The notes under the pieces are model-generated. The model was not told the origin of the DNA and ran no database searches. It worked only from the letters and a program-made list of their open reading frames with translations. 64,000 nucleotides of DNA from Gossypium raimondii (lineage: Eukaryota; Streptophyta; Magnoliopsida; Malvales; Malvaceae), in the NCBI RefSeq assembly GCF_025698545.1, contig NC_068570.1:1116001-1180000 (forward strand), read 5' to 3'. The position numbers and the translations under genes are program-made. Of the stretch, positions 31,690 to 43,786 are shown piece after piece. Each line of letters starts with the position of its first letter. Within the stretch, counting starts at the first letter, position 1.

Positions 31690-34188
31690 TGTTATAGGCC
31701 AATTTCGCCCGGGCCCATACCAGCAAAACAAAAACAGCCCAATTACAATTGTCAAGCCCAAATACCAACCCACCTAGACCTAACCTAGAAGCCCAATCAA
31801 TAGACCCTAAACAAAATTTAAAACCCGAGCCCAATTACAAGACCAGTCCTAATGCAAACCATAAGCCCAAAACCCGAATGGCCCAAATCTAAAAAATAAA
31901 AATAATAAAAAAACCTAGCAGAAAACAAAAGAACCCTAGGCGCCGCACCTAGGGTATTTTGACCCTTGGTCTTCGACCCTCTCTGCATTGCAGGCCACCA
32001 CCTGCCGCCACCGCCTGCCCACTTGTGCTCGCAATCAAGTGACAAGAATATTAAAAAGCTTATAATCGGCTATAAAAGCCATGATAAGCCACTGTAAATG
32101 GGGATTTTTTTTTAGAAATAAAAAAAATAGATTCAAAAAAAGATTCAAAAAAAACTAAATGTGACCTTTTTATTTTTGTTTTCGTTTTATTTTATTTTTA
32201 TGTTTTTTATTATTTCAAAATATTAAATAAAATGAAAAAGGAGAGGCTCTTTTACCTTTTGCCATCGCCAGAGTGCTCAGGGAGGCAAGGAGGTGGAGAA
32301 ATTTTTCGGCTTTTCGGTCGTCGTGTACGGCGGAGCCGTCGCCGGCAACTGGCAGTAAGAGCAGTGGCCTATGGCCAGATTTTGGGCCAGTGCCCAGAGA
32401 GGGAGAGAGGGATTGAGAGCATTTTTAAAAAAAAATTTTGAAGGAAAGGGGAAAAATAAATTTTTTTTTAGAAAATTTTAGCTTTTATAGAGGGTCAAAA
32501 CGATGTCGTTTTGAGCGCCAAGCCCAAGCGCCAAAACGACGCCGTTTCGTGCTCAACCCGCTCACTGACCCGACCCGCAAGAGGATCCGCGTGTTTTTGT
32601 GGAAGGGTCTATTTGCGCATTCAGCCCTTCCACTTTTTAATGTTTTTTAATCAAGTATTTTTATTTTTTTCAATTTTACCCCACAATTTGTTGCGCTTAC
32701 AATTTGGTCCCAATGGAAATGTGCGTTTTGGAGGGTGGGGGATTATTGCCCATTTAGTCCCTCGTTATCTGCACGTTCAATTTGGTCCTCTCTCTTTTAT
32801 TTATTTCTAATTTTCCCCCGAATTTTGTTTTAGAGTTCAATTTAATCCTTTTTTTTTTGCTATTTTTGTTATGTATTTATTTACCTAAATAATAAATATA
32901 TTTATTTTATTTGTTTATATTATTTTATATAATCTTTAAGCTTTAAGATTTCTACTATTGTTATTATTATTATTATTATTATTATCATTATTACTGTTAT
33001 TATATTTATCTTTTTAGTTTTATTTAATATTTCTTTGTCTTTTATTTGTTTGCTTATTTTCAATTTTTTTTAGTTTTTCATTTGTTTATCTACATATTTT
33101 TCTTATATAATTGATTCATTTGTACTTTTTCATTATTTATCTTGTTTTATTTTCATTTTTTCTATTATTATTTGTTGTCTATAATCGCATTCGTTAATAT
33201 TTTGTCATGTATATTAGTACCGTGATTTATTTTTACATTTTATCATGAAATTATGTTACATTAATTCTACCCTATGCATAAATTATGACTTTAAAATAAG
33301 TAAAGCTACGTATTTTGAGATTCGAGAAGTTGTGCCTTAACTTATTGGGTTTCGATTTTTCTCGCGTTGAATCTAAATAACCGAATATCTTTCTAAAACT
33401 AAAATAAATGTGTTTTAAATAAAGATAACGTAATATTCAGTATTTGGGATCGTCGAGAGGATTGAGCCCTAACGTATTGGGATCCAATTTTCCTCGTTGA
33501 ATCCAAATAATCGAGAATATTCTTTAATCAAAACACATAAATAAAAAGTTCATTATCGGGAATTCGATACGTTGAGTCCTAACGCATTGGATATGACATG
33601 TTGTTTTCTCGAGATGAGGATTTTTCTAAAAAATAAAGGCAATATTCAATGTTTGGAATTTTGAAAAATTGTGCCCTAACGTATTGGGCTACGATTTCTT
33701 CATCTGACTTAAACAATTGAATATCCTTTTAAATTTTATTGCATGAGTTTTTTAGGACAAGCTCATTTTTGAGGAGGTGAAATATCATGCCCTAACTCAT
33801 TGAGTGTGACATTTTCTCTCTCCAAAATGAGAGGGTCTTAACGGGTAATTTGATTTATATAAGTTTTTTTACAAAAGATCGTATTTTAAATCTCTTCAAA
33901 GTTTTCAATTTTTGACATTAAGGCATTAATTAATTAACTAGGTACCAATTTTTTGGCCTCACGAGGGTGCTAATCCTTCCTCGTACGTAACCGACTCCTG
34001 GACCAGTTTTTCTGAATTTCATGGACAAAAATCGTTGTTTTAATAAAATCAAATCGCTTATTAAAAATAACCATTTTTCGAGGTGACCCGATCACACCTC
34101 ATCAAAAAATATTAGTGGCGACTCCCGTTTTTAATTTTTATTTTTGAACCAACATCAACCCCGTTTTATCAAAAAAATAGTGTCAACA
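31690..34188. mobile_element. Solo LTR, 2.5 kb, with 5-bp TSD and known empty site
   Basis: Starts TGTTATAGG and ends GTGTCAACA, with TGCAT at 31685-31689 and 34189-34193. The duplicate region at about 50125-50135 has one TGCAT and no insert. The interior has no pol genes. It contains the palindrome-like pair 'caaaacgatgtcgttttg' near 32497 and an array of degenerate repeats at 33300-33830. Probably Gypsy. Confidence 0.85.
33300..33830. repeat. Five degenerate tandem units inside the LTR
   Basis: Units of roughly 100-130 bp, each with a core like cctaacgtattggg (near 33335, 33465, 33565, 33670, 33790) followed by a ttttctc stretch. Confidence 0.65.
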
Positions 34189-34605
34189 TGCATACCACAT
34201 ATGTACTATAATGCAACCTATTTATTGCCTAAACAAAGCATCACATATAGTTATATGTCTCATCAATAATTATATGTCACATCAATAATACAAATAAATT
34301 AAATTAATCTTATGTTGCCTTCTCAAAAAGATACATTTATAGCATATTGCATAAAATGTTTACATCAACCTAATGATAACCTAAAAAAGACTACAAAATC
34401 AACTAAGCACACAATTAATCTTAGCTGACCAAAGCATAAAATGGTTACAGCATTAACTACCAAAAGTCAACAAAATAAAACATGCTGCTGTCGAATTACA
34501 CCATGGACACTAGCATGCATCTGCTGCATTCTTGGTTCTTTTCATGCAACGTTCACGTTGCATGGTTTCTTACATGTAGCTGCTGTTGTTGCCACCTTTA
34601 AACAA
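34189..34605. other. Spacer
   Basis: 34194-34350 matches 50133-50290. 34380-34605 is unique, with no gene seen. It ends where duplicated unit A begins. Confidence 0.5.
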
Positions 34606-37590
34606 TAAGAAATGGAATGTGAGTAGCAGAGATGAGGGAGTTGGATTTAAAGGGCTAGGGGATGTCAACACAGCACCTTCATTAACAAGTGTTCTTGTTT
34701 TTTTTTTTTTTTGTCATTTAATTTCTAAAAACTAATTCTAAAAAACAAAATGAAAAAGATAAATTAGGAGTCCCAAAGTTGTAAATTTTTTATTTTTGGT
34801 GCCTAAAAATGAAAACTGTGACCTGCTGTCTACCCAAATATGTATATTCCCCCACACTCTAGGAACAATAATTTCTTTAATTAAGGTTAAATTTTGTTAT
34901 TAGTCCCTCTACTTTGTAAAAGTTACAGATTTAACCCATACATTTTAATTTGATTAATTTTGATCATTATACTTTTTGAATTGGTGAATTCTAGTCTCTT
35001 AACTTTTTAAATTTTAAAATCTAGTCTTAACCCTAATAAATAGTAGTTAAATCCGTTTGTTTAAATTCAATTATTAGTCTTGTATTATGTTTACGATTGT
35101 AAATTTAGTCCATATTCTCCAATTAGATCATTCTAAGTCCTGTACTTTTTGAAAATTAAAATTTTATTCTTGACGTAAATGACCGTCATAAATCCATTAA
35201 CTGAATATATTTTAGTGAGTAATATTTGGAAATAATAAGACATAGCATTATATATATATGGTAATATGTTTTTCGATCGATTTTAAAAATAGCAAAACTT
35301 AACTTAATGAAGGTAATAATTATCGTTTGATGAGAACTAAAATTCTAAAGTTGAAAAATATATAAATTAAAATACAAGAATTAAATTCATAATATAGAGA
35401 TTAATCACGTAATTGAACTAAATGTTGATATAATTGTAAGTACATATCTTAAAGGATCACGCAAAATCCACCCACGTTTTCTACTTTTGACAAACAACAG
35501 TATACATAGCCAATTGAAGCTTGGCAGTGTTCGGAAATATTAAAGTTTTGGATAAATTTTCTATTCATATTTTTTTAATCTAAATTCGGATATTTCTGAT
35601 TTTTAACTATTTTATATTGACTTAATTTTGATAATAATTAATTAAATCTACATTATTTTTAAATGTTTTGTTGAGTTGGTGTCACGAGTTAATTGGGCAT
35701 CAATTCCTAATTAAACTATGAAGGTATTTTAATCTTTTTATGTAAAAAAATCAATAAAAATATGGATACAATGGGATTCAAACTCACACCGATTGCATTA
35801 GTAAAACATTTAATTTACCACTCAGCTAAAATATTATTTTGATATTTGTATATATTTTAATTTTATTATGACCACTCCATTAGTTCCATCAGTTTTATAC
35901 CTATACTATTATTAAACTCCGGATCGAGTTGGTGTATGAGTGAATCGGTCACTAACTTGGTTAGGAAATTATAGGAATGTCATTCTGTAACTAAAATAAG
36001 TAATATTATGGGTAAACTACTAAAATAGTCATTTTTGTTTACTTTAGGTTACATTTTAGTCACTTAAGTTATCACACTGTAACATTTTAGTCACTGAGCC
36101 GTTGATTGCCATTAACGATATAATGGTAAGCTGATGTGGCACATTAAATCATCATTACAAACAAAAATTTTAGGTTAATTTCTGTAATCGGTCCCCATAT
36201 TTTTTCATTTTGAGCAATTTCATTTTTTCTTTCATGTTATTTTTTCTTCTTTTTTCTTTTCATTCTCTTTTTCTTCTCCCTCTATTTTCTTTCCTTCTCC
36301 ATTTCTTTTAACTTAATTTTTCTATGTTTACCATTTGTTAAAACTAATTCCTATACTTTTATTTTTTTTGAACAATTTAATTTTTTTGAGTAAGATAAGC
36401 TTGTAGACTAATTTTAAGAATAATATTTAAGAATTAATTTTCAAAGGGATTGAAAAGGGAACTATTATACCCTTTAGCCAAGTGGGGATCAAGCTCAAGC
36501 CCCTGCCTGCTAGAAAGCTCCATCTAACAAGTTACATGCTAATGTAGAAAGCTCCATTTAATGACACATACGATAAAAGCATTTAATTTCAAATCAACTT
36601 TTAATTCAAATTGTCTAATTTAATAGTTTGGGTAGGCTTTATAATATCTTTGTTGACACGAATATCGTTTAGCATAATAGTTGTAAGGATGATAGTAGTA
36701 GTTTTCATGTTGATTTGGTTGAGTTTGGATAACATTTTAGATTTGGTTTTGAGTTTGGTATTAGAGAAATATCACGATAGGAGTGAGTCTACACTTACTG
36801 TATCAATTGTTAATGCTTGGATTTGATAAGACAGAAATGACAGTGGAATTAGGCAGTTCACCTCGTTGGGTACAAGGCGGACAACCACTATAAGAGGTGT
36901 TCAGACGAAGATGGTGTTGATATTGGGTTAGGTTGTTGAAGGAGGAATGAAAGGAGCGGAGAGAAAGAGAGAGTCCCTTTTTCCAGTCAGATTTGAGAGA
37001 TTTTAAACCCTTAGCTACAATCTCGAGATGCCATATGTCACGTCTCTATTAGCAAGTCAGGAATAAGGGGCCAAATGGTTTGTCACCATAGGTTTAGGTA
37101 GGGTGGCGATTGGACGTGCTTTCAATCACTTTAGATGAAACTCAATAGTGAGGTTGAGTAGTGACGATTAATGAGTAGAGCTCACATAAATTAATATGAC
37201 TGTTAGGTCAAGGAATGTTCCCGAAAGATATGTATGAGTAATAAGTGGAGCTTTCGTGAGGAGTAGATCCAAGCGGCGGAGGCATAACAACTCTAAATTT
37301 ATGATTTAGCTAAAATTATATCTTTATTAAATAAACTCTGTGATTTTTTCTTAGAAGAGCCCAATAAACAACTCCAACTTGATGCTTTAGTAGTACATTG
37401 ATATCCACCAATACAGGGGTAAGGTTCCAATCGACTTTCGTTCTCATATGCTTTAGTATGTTGAAATGTTCTTTCAACACAATTACTGATAATGCATGTT
37501 TTGAATAAAATTATTATTCAAAATAAATAAATATATTAAATCAGCAAAAAGATATATATAGTAATAATACTAAAAATTTATTTATTATAA
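34606..37590. repeat. Segmental duplication, unit A
   Basis: Runs parallel to 38763-41725 with few differences by eye, including unusual runs such as 'tcttgttttttttttttt'. It contains a SINE-like head (35765-35860) and, at 36840-37330, a GC-richer stretch of unknown nature. It ends in P450 tails. No gene is convincing; a 71-codon frame at 36611-36826 is not conserved enough to call. Confidence 0.85.
35765..35860 (-). repeat. tRNA-derived SINE-like head
   Basis: The minus strand has TAGCTGAGTGGTA (A box, 35816-35828) and AGTTTGAATCC (B box, 35774-35784), about 31 bp apart, as in RNA polymerase III promoters of tRNAs. There is no proper tRNA fold. Copies are at about 39905-39965 and 63775-63835, within the duplicated units. 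Confidence 0.4.
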
Positions 37591-38090
37591 TTATAGGTAA
37601 ACATAAGTAGGAATGTGAGGAGTTATATAAACTTCTAATGGAGTTGCTTTAGGACTCATTAATTTGACTGCTTCAGACAAATCGACTGGATTGTTTGATG
37701 GAGTTTCAAACTCGAACTAATACAGCAAATTACCCAGGGTAAGCTCTAATGGAGTTAGTGGAATTGTAAACAAAAGCAGGAAGGCGAGGAGTTATATGAA
37801 CTTCTAATGGAGTTGCTTTAGAATTCGTTATCCCAAGTGCTTCACGCATATCGACAGCTTCGTTTGATGGAGTCTCAAACTCAAACCAATGCAAATACAT
37901 TAGCTAGTGTAAAAAGCAAAATTTGAAGTGCAAATGAAATTCCAGGGCACATTCTTCTACCACTTCCAAATGGAATCAGTTCAAAATTCTGTCCCCTCAC
38001 ATCAATGTCTTTGTGAGTAGTCATAAATCTTTCAGGTTGAAATTTAAAAGAGTTTGCCCATATAAGTGGATCATGATAAATCTTATAAAG
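37591..38090 (-). pseudogene. Two P450 exon 2 tails in tandem (copy G, 3' part)
   Basis: 37591-37745 is the last part of one exon 2 (ends like YVYL, as in 41726). It is joined directly to 37757-38090, the second half of another exon 2, with PERF and the haem loop still readable ([10 protein letters not shown]). The second tail has a one-base insertion near 37891. Homology ends abruptly at about 38090, where promoter-type sequence begins. Confidence 0.8.
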
Positions 38091-38475
38091 ATCGTGATCT
38101 TTTTTATGTAAAGTGAAGTAGCCTTTTTACCGTCACCCCAAATCATACATCAATGATCAATCCAATTCCATTATCAATTTTCTCTCCATTTTTCTTGTTT
38201 TGAAAACACTGATCAATCAAAATGTCATTAAGAGCTGGACTTGATTTGACATGTAGTGCGATACTTTACGCCTCCTTGCGGATTTGATATCGTGCAAGGG
38301 CCATTCATGTCTTTACCATTAGATTGACTAACATTACTTGGGCAAACCACTTTTCCTTGAAATATTTGAAATTTATTGAATTCTACTTTTTCTTCAGGAA
38401 AGAAAAAATACCAAAAGTTACATATGGTATTATTACATGACAAGTATAGTACCTTAGAAATTTGTTGAATTCTAC
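38091..38475. other. Promoter-type sequence of the copy K lineage
   Basis: Matches 62039-62460, the region upstream of pseudogene K. It separates the two remnants of copy G. No gene. Confidence 0.55.
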
Positions 38476-38739
38476 TCATTTTATAATAAAATTAAAATAC
38501 CAATTAGTTAATGGAATCATAAAAAAAAAAAAAGGAAGACAAGGGGTTATATAAACTTCTAATGAAGTTGCTTTAGAACTTGATATCCCAAGTGCTTCAC
38601 ACATATCGACAGCTTCTGGTGCTGTTTTCTTCGAGTTTGTGTTTCTTCTTGAGATCGACAGAAAAGAGAAAAGAAGTAGTAGTGGAAAAGCAACGATTGC
38701 AACCGTTGAAGTTGCTGTGAGTGAATGGAAATAATCCAT
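38476..38739 (-). pseudogene. P450 N-terminus fused in frame to P450 C-terminus (mini-ORF, 87 codons)
   Basis: The ATG at 38739 opens the usual anchor and hinge (to KKTAPEA, residue 43), then goes directly in frame into the end of exon 2 (VDMCEALG, residue about 485 onward). The joint lies in GAAGCTG (38610-38616), a 7-bp sequence present in both parent sites, so deletion through microhomology is likely. The whole catalytic core is gone. If expressed, it would be a membrane-anchored peptide without haem. The frame passes the usual stop and adds extra residues. A further-decayed copy is at 62461-62696. Confidence 0.75.
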
Positions 38740-38762
38740 CGCCCGATTCCCACTTCAATATT

Positions 38763-41725
38763 AAGATAAGAAATGGAATGTGAGCAGCAGAGATGAGGGA
38801 GTTGGATTTAAAGGGCTAGGGGATGTCAAGACAGTACCTTCATCAACAAGTGTTCTTGTTTTTTTTTTTTTTTGTCATTTAATTTCTAAAAATTAATTCT
38901 AAAAAACAAAATGAAAAGGATAAATTAGGAGTGCCAAAGTTGTAAATTTTTTATTTTTGGTGCCTAAAAATGAAAACTGTGACCTGCTGTCTACCCAAAT
39001 ATGTATATTCCCCCACACTCTAGGAACAATAATTTCTTTAATTAAGGTTAAATTTTGTTATTAGTCCCTCTACTTTGTAAAAGTTACAGATTTAACCCAT
39101 ACGTTTTAATTTGATTAATTTTGATCATTATACTTTTGAATTGGTGAATTCTAGTCTCTTAACTTTTTAAATTTTAAAATCTAGTCTTAACCCTAATAAA
39201 TAGTAGTTAAATCCGTTTGTTTAAATTCAATTATTAGTCTTGTATTATGTTTATGATTGTAAATTTAGTCCATATTCTCCAATTAGATCATTCTAAGTCC
39301 CTGTACTTTTTGAAAATTAAAATTTTATTCTTGACGTAAATGACCGTCATAAATCCATTAACTGAATATATTTTTAGCGAGTAATATTTGGAAATAATAA
39401 GACATAGCATTATATATATGGTAATATGTTTTTCGATCGATTTTGAAAATAGCAAAACTTAACTTAATGAATGTAATAATTATCGTTTGATGAGAACTAA
39501 AATTTTAAAGTTGAAAATTAAATAAATTAAAATACAAGAATTAAATTCATAATATAGAGATTAATCATGTAATTTAACTAAATGTTGATATAATTGTAAG
39601 ATTGCTGAATCCCTTTCATATCTTAAAGGATCACGCAAAATCCACCCACGTTTTCTACTTTTGACAAACAACAGCATACATAGCCAATTGAAGCTTGGCA
39701 ATGTTCGGAAATATTAAAGTTTTGGATAATTTTTCTATTCATATTTTTTAATCTAAATTCGGATATTTCTGATTTTTAACTATTTTATATTGACTTAATT
39801 TTGATAATAATTAATTAAATCTACATTATTTTTAAATGTTTTGTTGAGTTGGTGTCACGAGTTAATTGGACATCAATTCCTAATTAAACTATGAGGGTAT
39901 TTGAGATTCAAACTCACACCGATTGCATTCGTAAAACATTTAATTTACCACTCAACTAAAATATTATTTTGATATTTGTATATATTTTAATTTTATTATG
40001 CACACTCCATTAGTTCTATCAATTGTATATCTATACTATTATTAAACTCCGGATCGAGTTGGTGTATAAGTCAATAGGTCACTAACTTGGTTAGAAAATT
40101 ATAGGAATGTTATTCTGTAACTAAAATAAGTAATATTATGGGTAAACCACTAAAATAGTCATTTTTTTCACTTTAGGTTACATTTTAGTAACTTAAGTTA
40201 TCACACTGTAACATTTTAGTCACTGAGCCGTTGATTGTCATTAACGATATAACGATAAGCTGATGTGGCACATTAAATCATCATTACAAACAAAAAGTTT
40301 AGGTTAATTTCTATAATCGGTCCCCGTATTTTTTCATTTTTAGCAATTTCATTTTTTCTTTTATGCTATTTTATCTTTTTTATCTTTTTTTTTTCATTCT
40401 CTTTTGCTTCTCCCTCTATTTTCCTTCCTTCTCCATTTCTTTTAACGTAATTTTTCTATGTTATTTGCTAAAACTAATTCCTATACTTTTATTTTTTTTT
40501 GAACAATTTAATTTTTTTTGAGTAAGATAAGCTTGTGGACTAATTTTAAGAATAATATTTAAGAATTAATTTTCAAAGGGATTGAAAAGGGAACTATACC
40601 CTTTAGCCAAGTGGGGATCAAGCTCAAGCCCCTGCCTGCTAGAAAGCTCCATCTAACAAGTTACATGCTAATGTAGAAAGCTCCATTTAATGACACATAC
40701 GATAAAAGCATTTAATTTCAAATCAACTTTTAATTCAAATTGTCTAATTTAATAGTTTGGGTAGGCTTTATAATATCTTTGTTGACACGAATATTGTTTA
40801 GCATAATAGTTGTAAGGATGATAGTAGTAGTTCTCGTGTTGATTTGGTTGAGTTTGGATAATATTTTAGATTTGGTTTTGAGTTTGATATTAGAGAAATA
40901 TCACGATAGGAGTTAGTCTACACTTACTGTATCAATTGTTAATGCTTAGTTTTGATAAGATGGAAATGACAGTGGAATTAGGCGGTTCACCTCGTTGGGT
41001 ACAAGGCGGACAACCACCATAGGAGGTGTTCAGACGAAGATGGTGTTGATATCGGGTTAGGTTGTTGAAGGAGGAATGAAAGGAGCGGAGAGAAAGAGAG
41101 AGAGCCCCTTTTTCCAGTCAGATTTGAGAAATTTTAAACCCTTAACTACAATCTTGAGATGCCATATGTCACGTCTCTATTAGCAAGTCAGGAATAATGG
41201 GCCAAATGGTTTGTCACCATAGGTTTAGGTAGGTAGGGTGGCGATTAGACGTGCTTTCAATCACTTTAGATGAAACACGATAGTGAGGTTGAGTAGTGAA
41301 GATTAATGAGTAGAGCTCACATAAATTAATATGACTGTTAGGTCAAGGACTGTTCCTGAAAGATATGTCCGAGTAATAGGTGGAGCTTTCATGAGGAGTA
41401 GATCCAAGGAGCGGAGGCATAACAACTCTAAATTTATGATTTAGCTAAAATTATATCTTTATGAAATGAACTCTGTGAATTTTTCTTAGAAGAGCCCAAT
41501 AAACAACTACAACTTGATGCTTTAGTATTACATTGATATCCACCAATACACGGGTAAGTTCCAATCTACTTTCGTTCTCATATGCTTTAGTATGTTGAAA
41601 TGTTCTTTCAACACAATTATTGATAATGCATGTTTTGAATAAAATTATTTATTCAAAATAAATAAATATATTAAATCAGCAAAAAGATTTATATAGTAAT
41701 AATACTAAAAATTTATTTATTATAA
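38763..41725. repeat. Segmental duplication, unit B
   Basis: Second copy of 34606-37590, in tandem about 4.15 kb away. A shortened third copy starts at 62720. It has small indels (e.g. the segment at about 39890-39905 lacks some 60 bp of unit A). Confidence 0.85.
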
Positions 41726-43585
41726 TTATAGGTAAACATAAGTAGGAATGTGATGAGTTATATAAACTTCTAATGGAGTTGCTTTAGGACTCATTAATTT
41801 GACTGCTTCAGACATATCGACTGGATTGTTTGATGGAGTTTCAAACTCGAACCAATGCAGCAAATTACCCAGGGTAAGCTCTAATGGAGTTAGTGGAATT
41901 GTAAACAAAAGCAGGAAGGCGAGGAGTTATATGAACTTCTAATGGAGTTGCTTTAGAACTCTTTATCCCAAGTCCTTCACGCATATCGACTGCTATGCCT
42001 GATGGGGTTTCAAACTCAAACCAATGCAACACATTAGCCAACGTAAGCTGTAAAACTTGAAGTGCAAATGAAACTCCGGGGCACATTCTTCTACCACTTC
42101 CAAATGGAACTAGTTCAAAATTCTGTCCCCTCACATCAATGTCTTTGTGGGTAGTTATAAATCTTTCAGGTTGAAATTCAAAAGGGTTTACCCATATAAG
42201 TGGATCATGATGAATCTTATGAAGATTCATAATAAGCCAGGTGCCAGCTGAAACATGGTATCCATTAACCGTGCAGTCTTCAGTGGCTTCATGGATCACA
42301 GAGAGCGGACCAGGAGGATATAGGCGTAGAGTTTCTTTAATGATGGATTGAAGGTACACTAAGTTTTTTGTGTCTGAAGTCTATCCTTACCAATGTGGAC
42401 ATCTAGTTCTTGTTGGACTTTACTCAATTTGTCACGATTATTGAGTAGCAAAGATAGGCCCATATCAATGTGATGGATGTGGTATCCTCCGCGCCTAAGA
42501 CAAGTCCCTGTTACATCAAATACCATGAAAAGATCAACAATGAAATAATGGCATTTCCAACTTATGTATGTTATTAATAGCAATCTTGACCAAAAAAAAT
42601 TGCCATTAATTACAATCTATTTGGTTAAGAGATATGCACGTACTAGACAATTGATTTTGTTTATTGTATCAGCATGGTGTTCCTCCGCCTCACTGAGAAT
42701 AGACAGCATCACTCCCATGAAATCTTCCTCACCGTTTGCCTTATTTTCAGCTCTCTTCTGCTTGTGCTCTTGTAGCCATCCCTGCACAACTTGGTCCAAT
42801 TCTTTCGCTGTCTTCTTCATGAACTTGATGTCTCCACCTATGTCCAGGAATCTCAGAAACGGCAAAGCATCTGATATTAAAAACTTTCCACTTAGTACAA
42901 AGAAGTCATCCATCGATTTCCTCCATTTCAAGTTTTCACCTCCTTCACTGGAATTTGGAATTCGCTTTCCTACAATCATCCACATAATCACGTTCAGAGT
43001 AACTTCTTTGAACCATCCCCTCATCTCCACCAATACTTTATCGGAGTTAGCACTTCTCTTCTTGTTCCACAGCTGTTACAACTGTTGCAGAGATGTCTTC
43101 ACCTCGGATTCCCTTACATGTTTAAGTAATTCGAGTCGGTGATTTGAGAGGAGCTCAATAGCGGCAACCTTGCGTATTTGACGCCAATAAGGTCCATATG
43201 GTGCAAAGCCTAACATGGCTCTGTTGTTACCCAAAATTTCCGAGCTTGCAAGTTTTGGACGAGAGGCAAACTCTTTATCATTTACGGTGAGACATTCTTT
43301 TGCAATCTCCCAATCGCTCACCACCAAAGCTCTATGCACACCCAACTTGATACTGAAGATTCTTCCATATTTGTCAGCCATGTTAGCCAAGCTTATGTGA
43401 GGTGGTTGTGATCCTCCTAAGAGGCGGAGATGACCAATAATAGGCCATGCTCCACCAGCTTCTGGTGCTGTTTTCTTCGAGTTTGTGTTTCTTCTTGAGA
43501 TCCATAGAAAAGAGAAAAGAAATAGTAGTGGAAAAGCAATGATTGCAACAGCTGAAGTTGCTGTGAGTGAATGGGAATAATCCAT
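41726..43585 (-). pseudogene. Cytochrome P450, CYP82D-like (copy H), several lesions and a doubled tail
   Basis: Exon 1 is 42644-43585 (942 bp); it has TAA at 43076-43078 (codon 170, Tyr in paralogs). The intron is 136 bp, still GTACGT...CAG. Exon 2 starts at 42507 and has a one-base deletion near 42455 and a 13-bp deletion near 42380. The later part (Exx[15 protein letters not shown]) is readable in another frame. The normal stop is lost: after VYNSTN the sequence runs into a second, different exon 2 tail (41726-41886, ending TYVYL). The same double tail exists at 37591-37770, so the fusion predates the A/B duplication. Confidence 0.9.
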
Positions 43586-43786
43586 CGCCAAATTTCTACT
43601 TTCAATCTAAGATACAGACAATGCATATATATGCATTGTTGTGTTGTTGGCGTAATTATCGTATATTGATCTTTCACTAACTTACGTTACTGATATTGGA
43701 ATTTTGAAGCCATATAAGAAAATCAACGAAGTACTGCGATGTGAAGAAAGACGACAGGTTATACTAATTCCAATCTTGGGCTCCAT
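43586..43786. promoter_or_regulatory. Short upstream region of copy H
   Basis: Differs from the other promoters after about 40 bp; no clear TATAAAT was found. Confidence 0.3.

Noticed and set aside
31818-32810. Several 60-100 codon frames between 31818 and 32810
   Set aside because: All lie within the solo LTR bounded by TGCAT duplications; no domain is seen and the frames overlap one another.
36460-36530. Possible tRNA gene near 'ctttagccaagtgggga'
   Set aside because: The phrase resembles a D-arm but no anticodon or T-arm follows at the right spacing, and no cloverleaf can be drawn.
36611-36826. 71-codon frame with hydrophobic start
   Set aside because: In the near-identical duplicate (about 40750-40965) the frame is not clearly preserved, and the composition fits AT-rich spacer.
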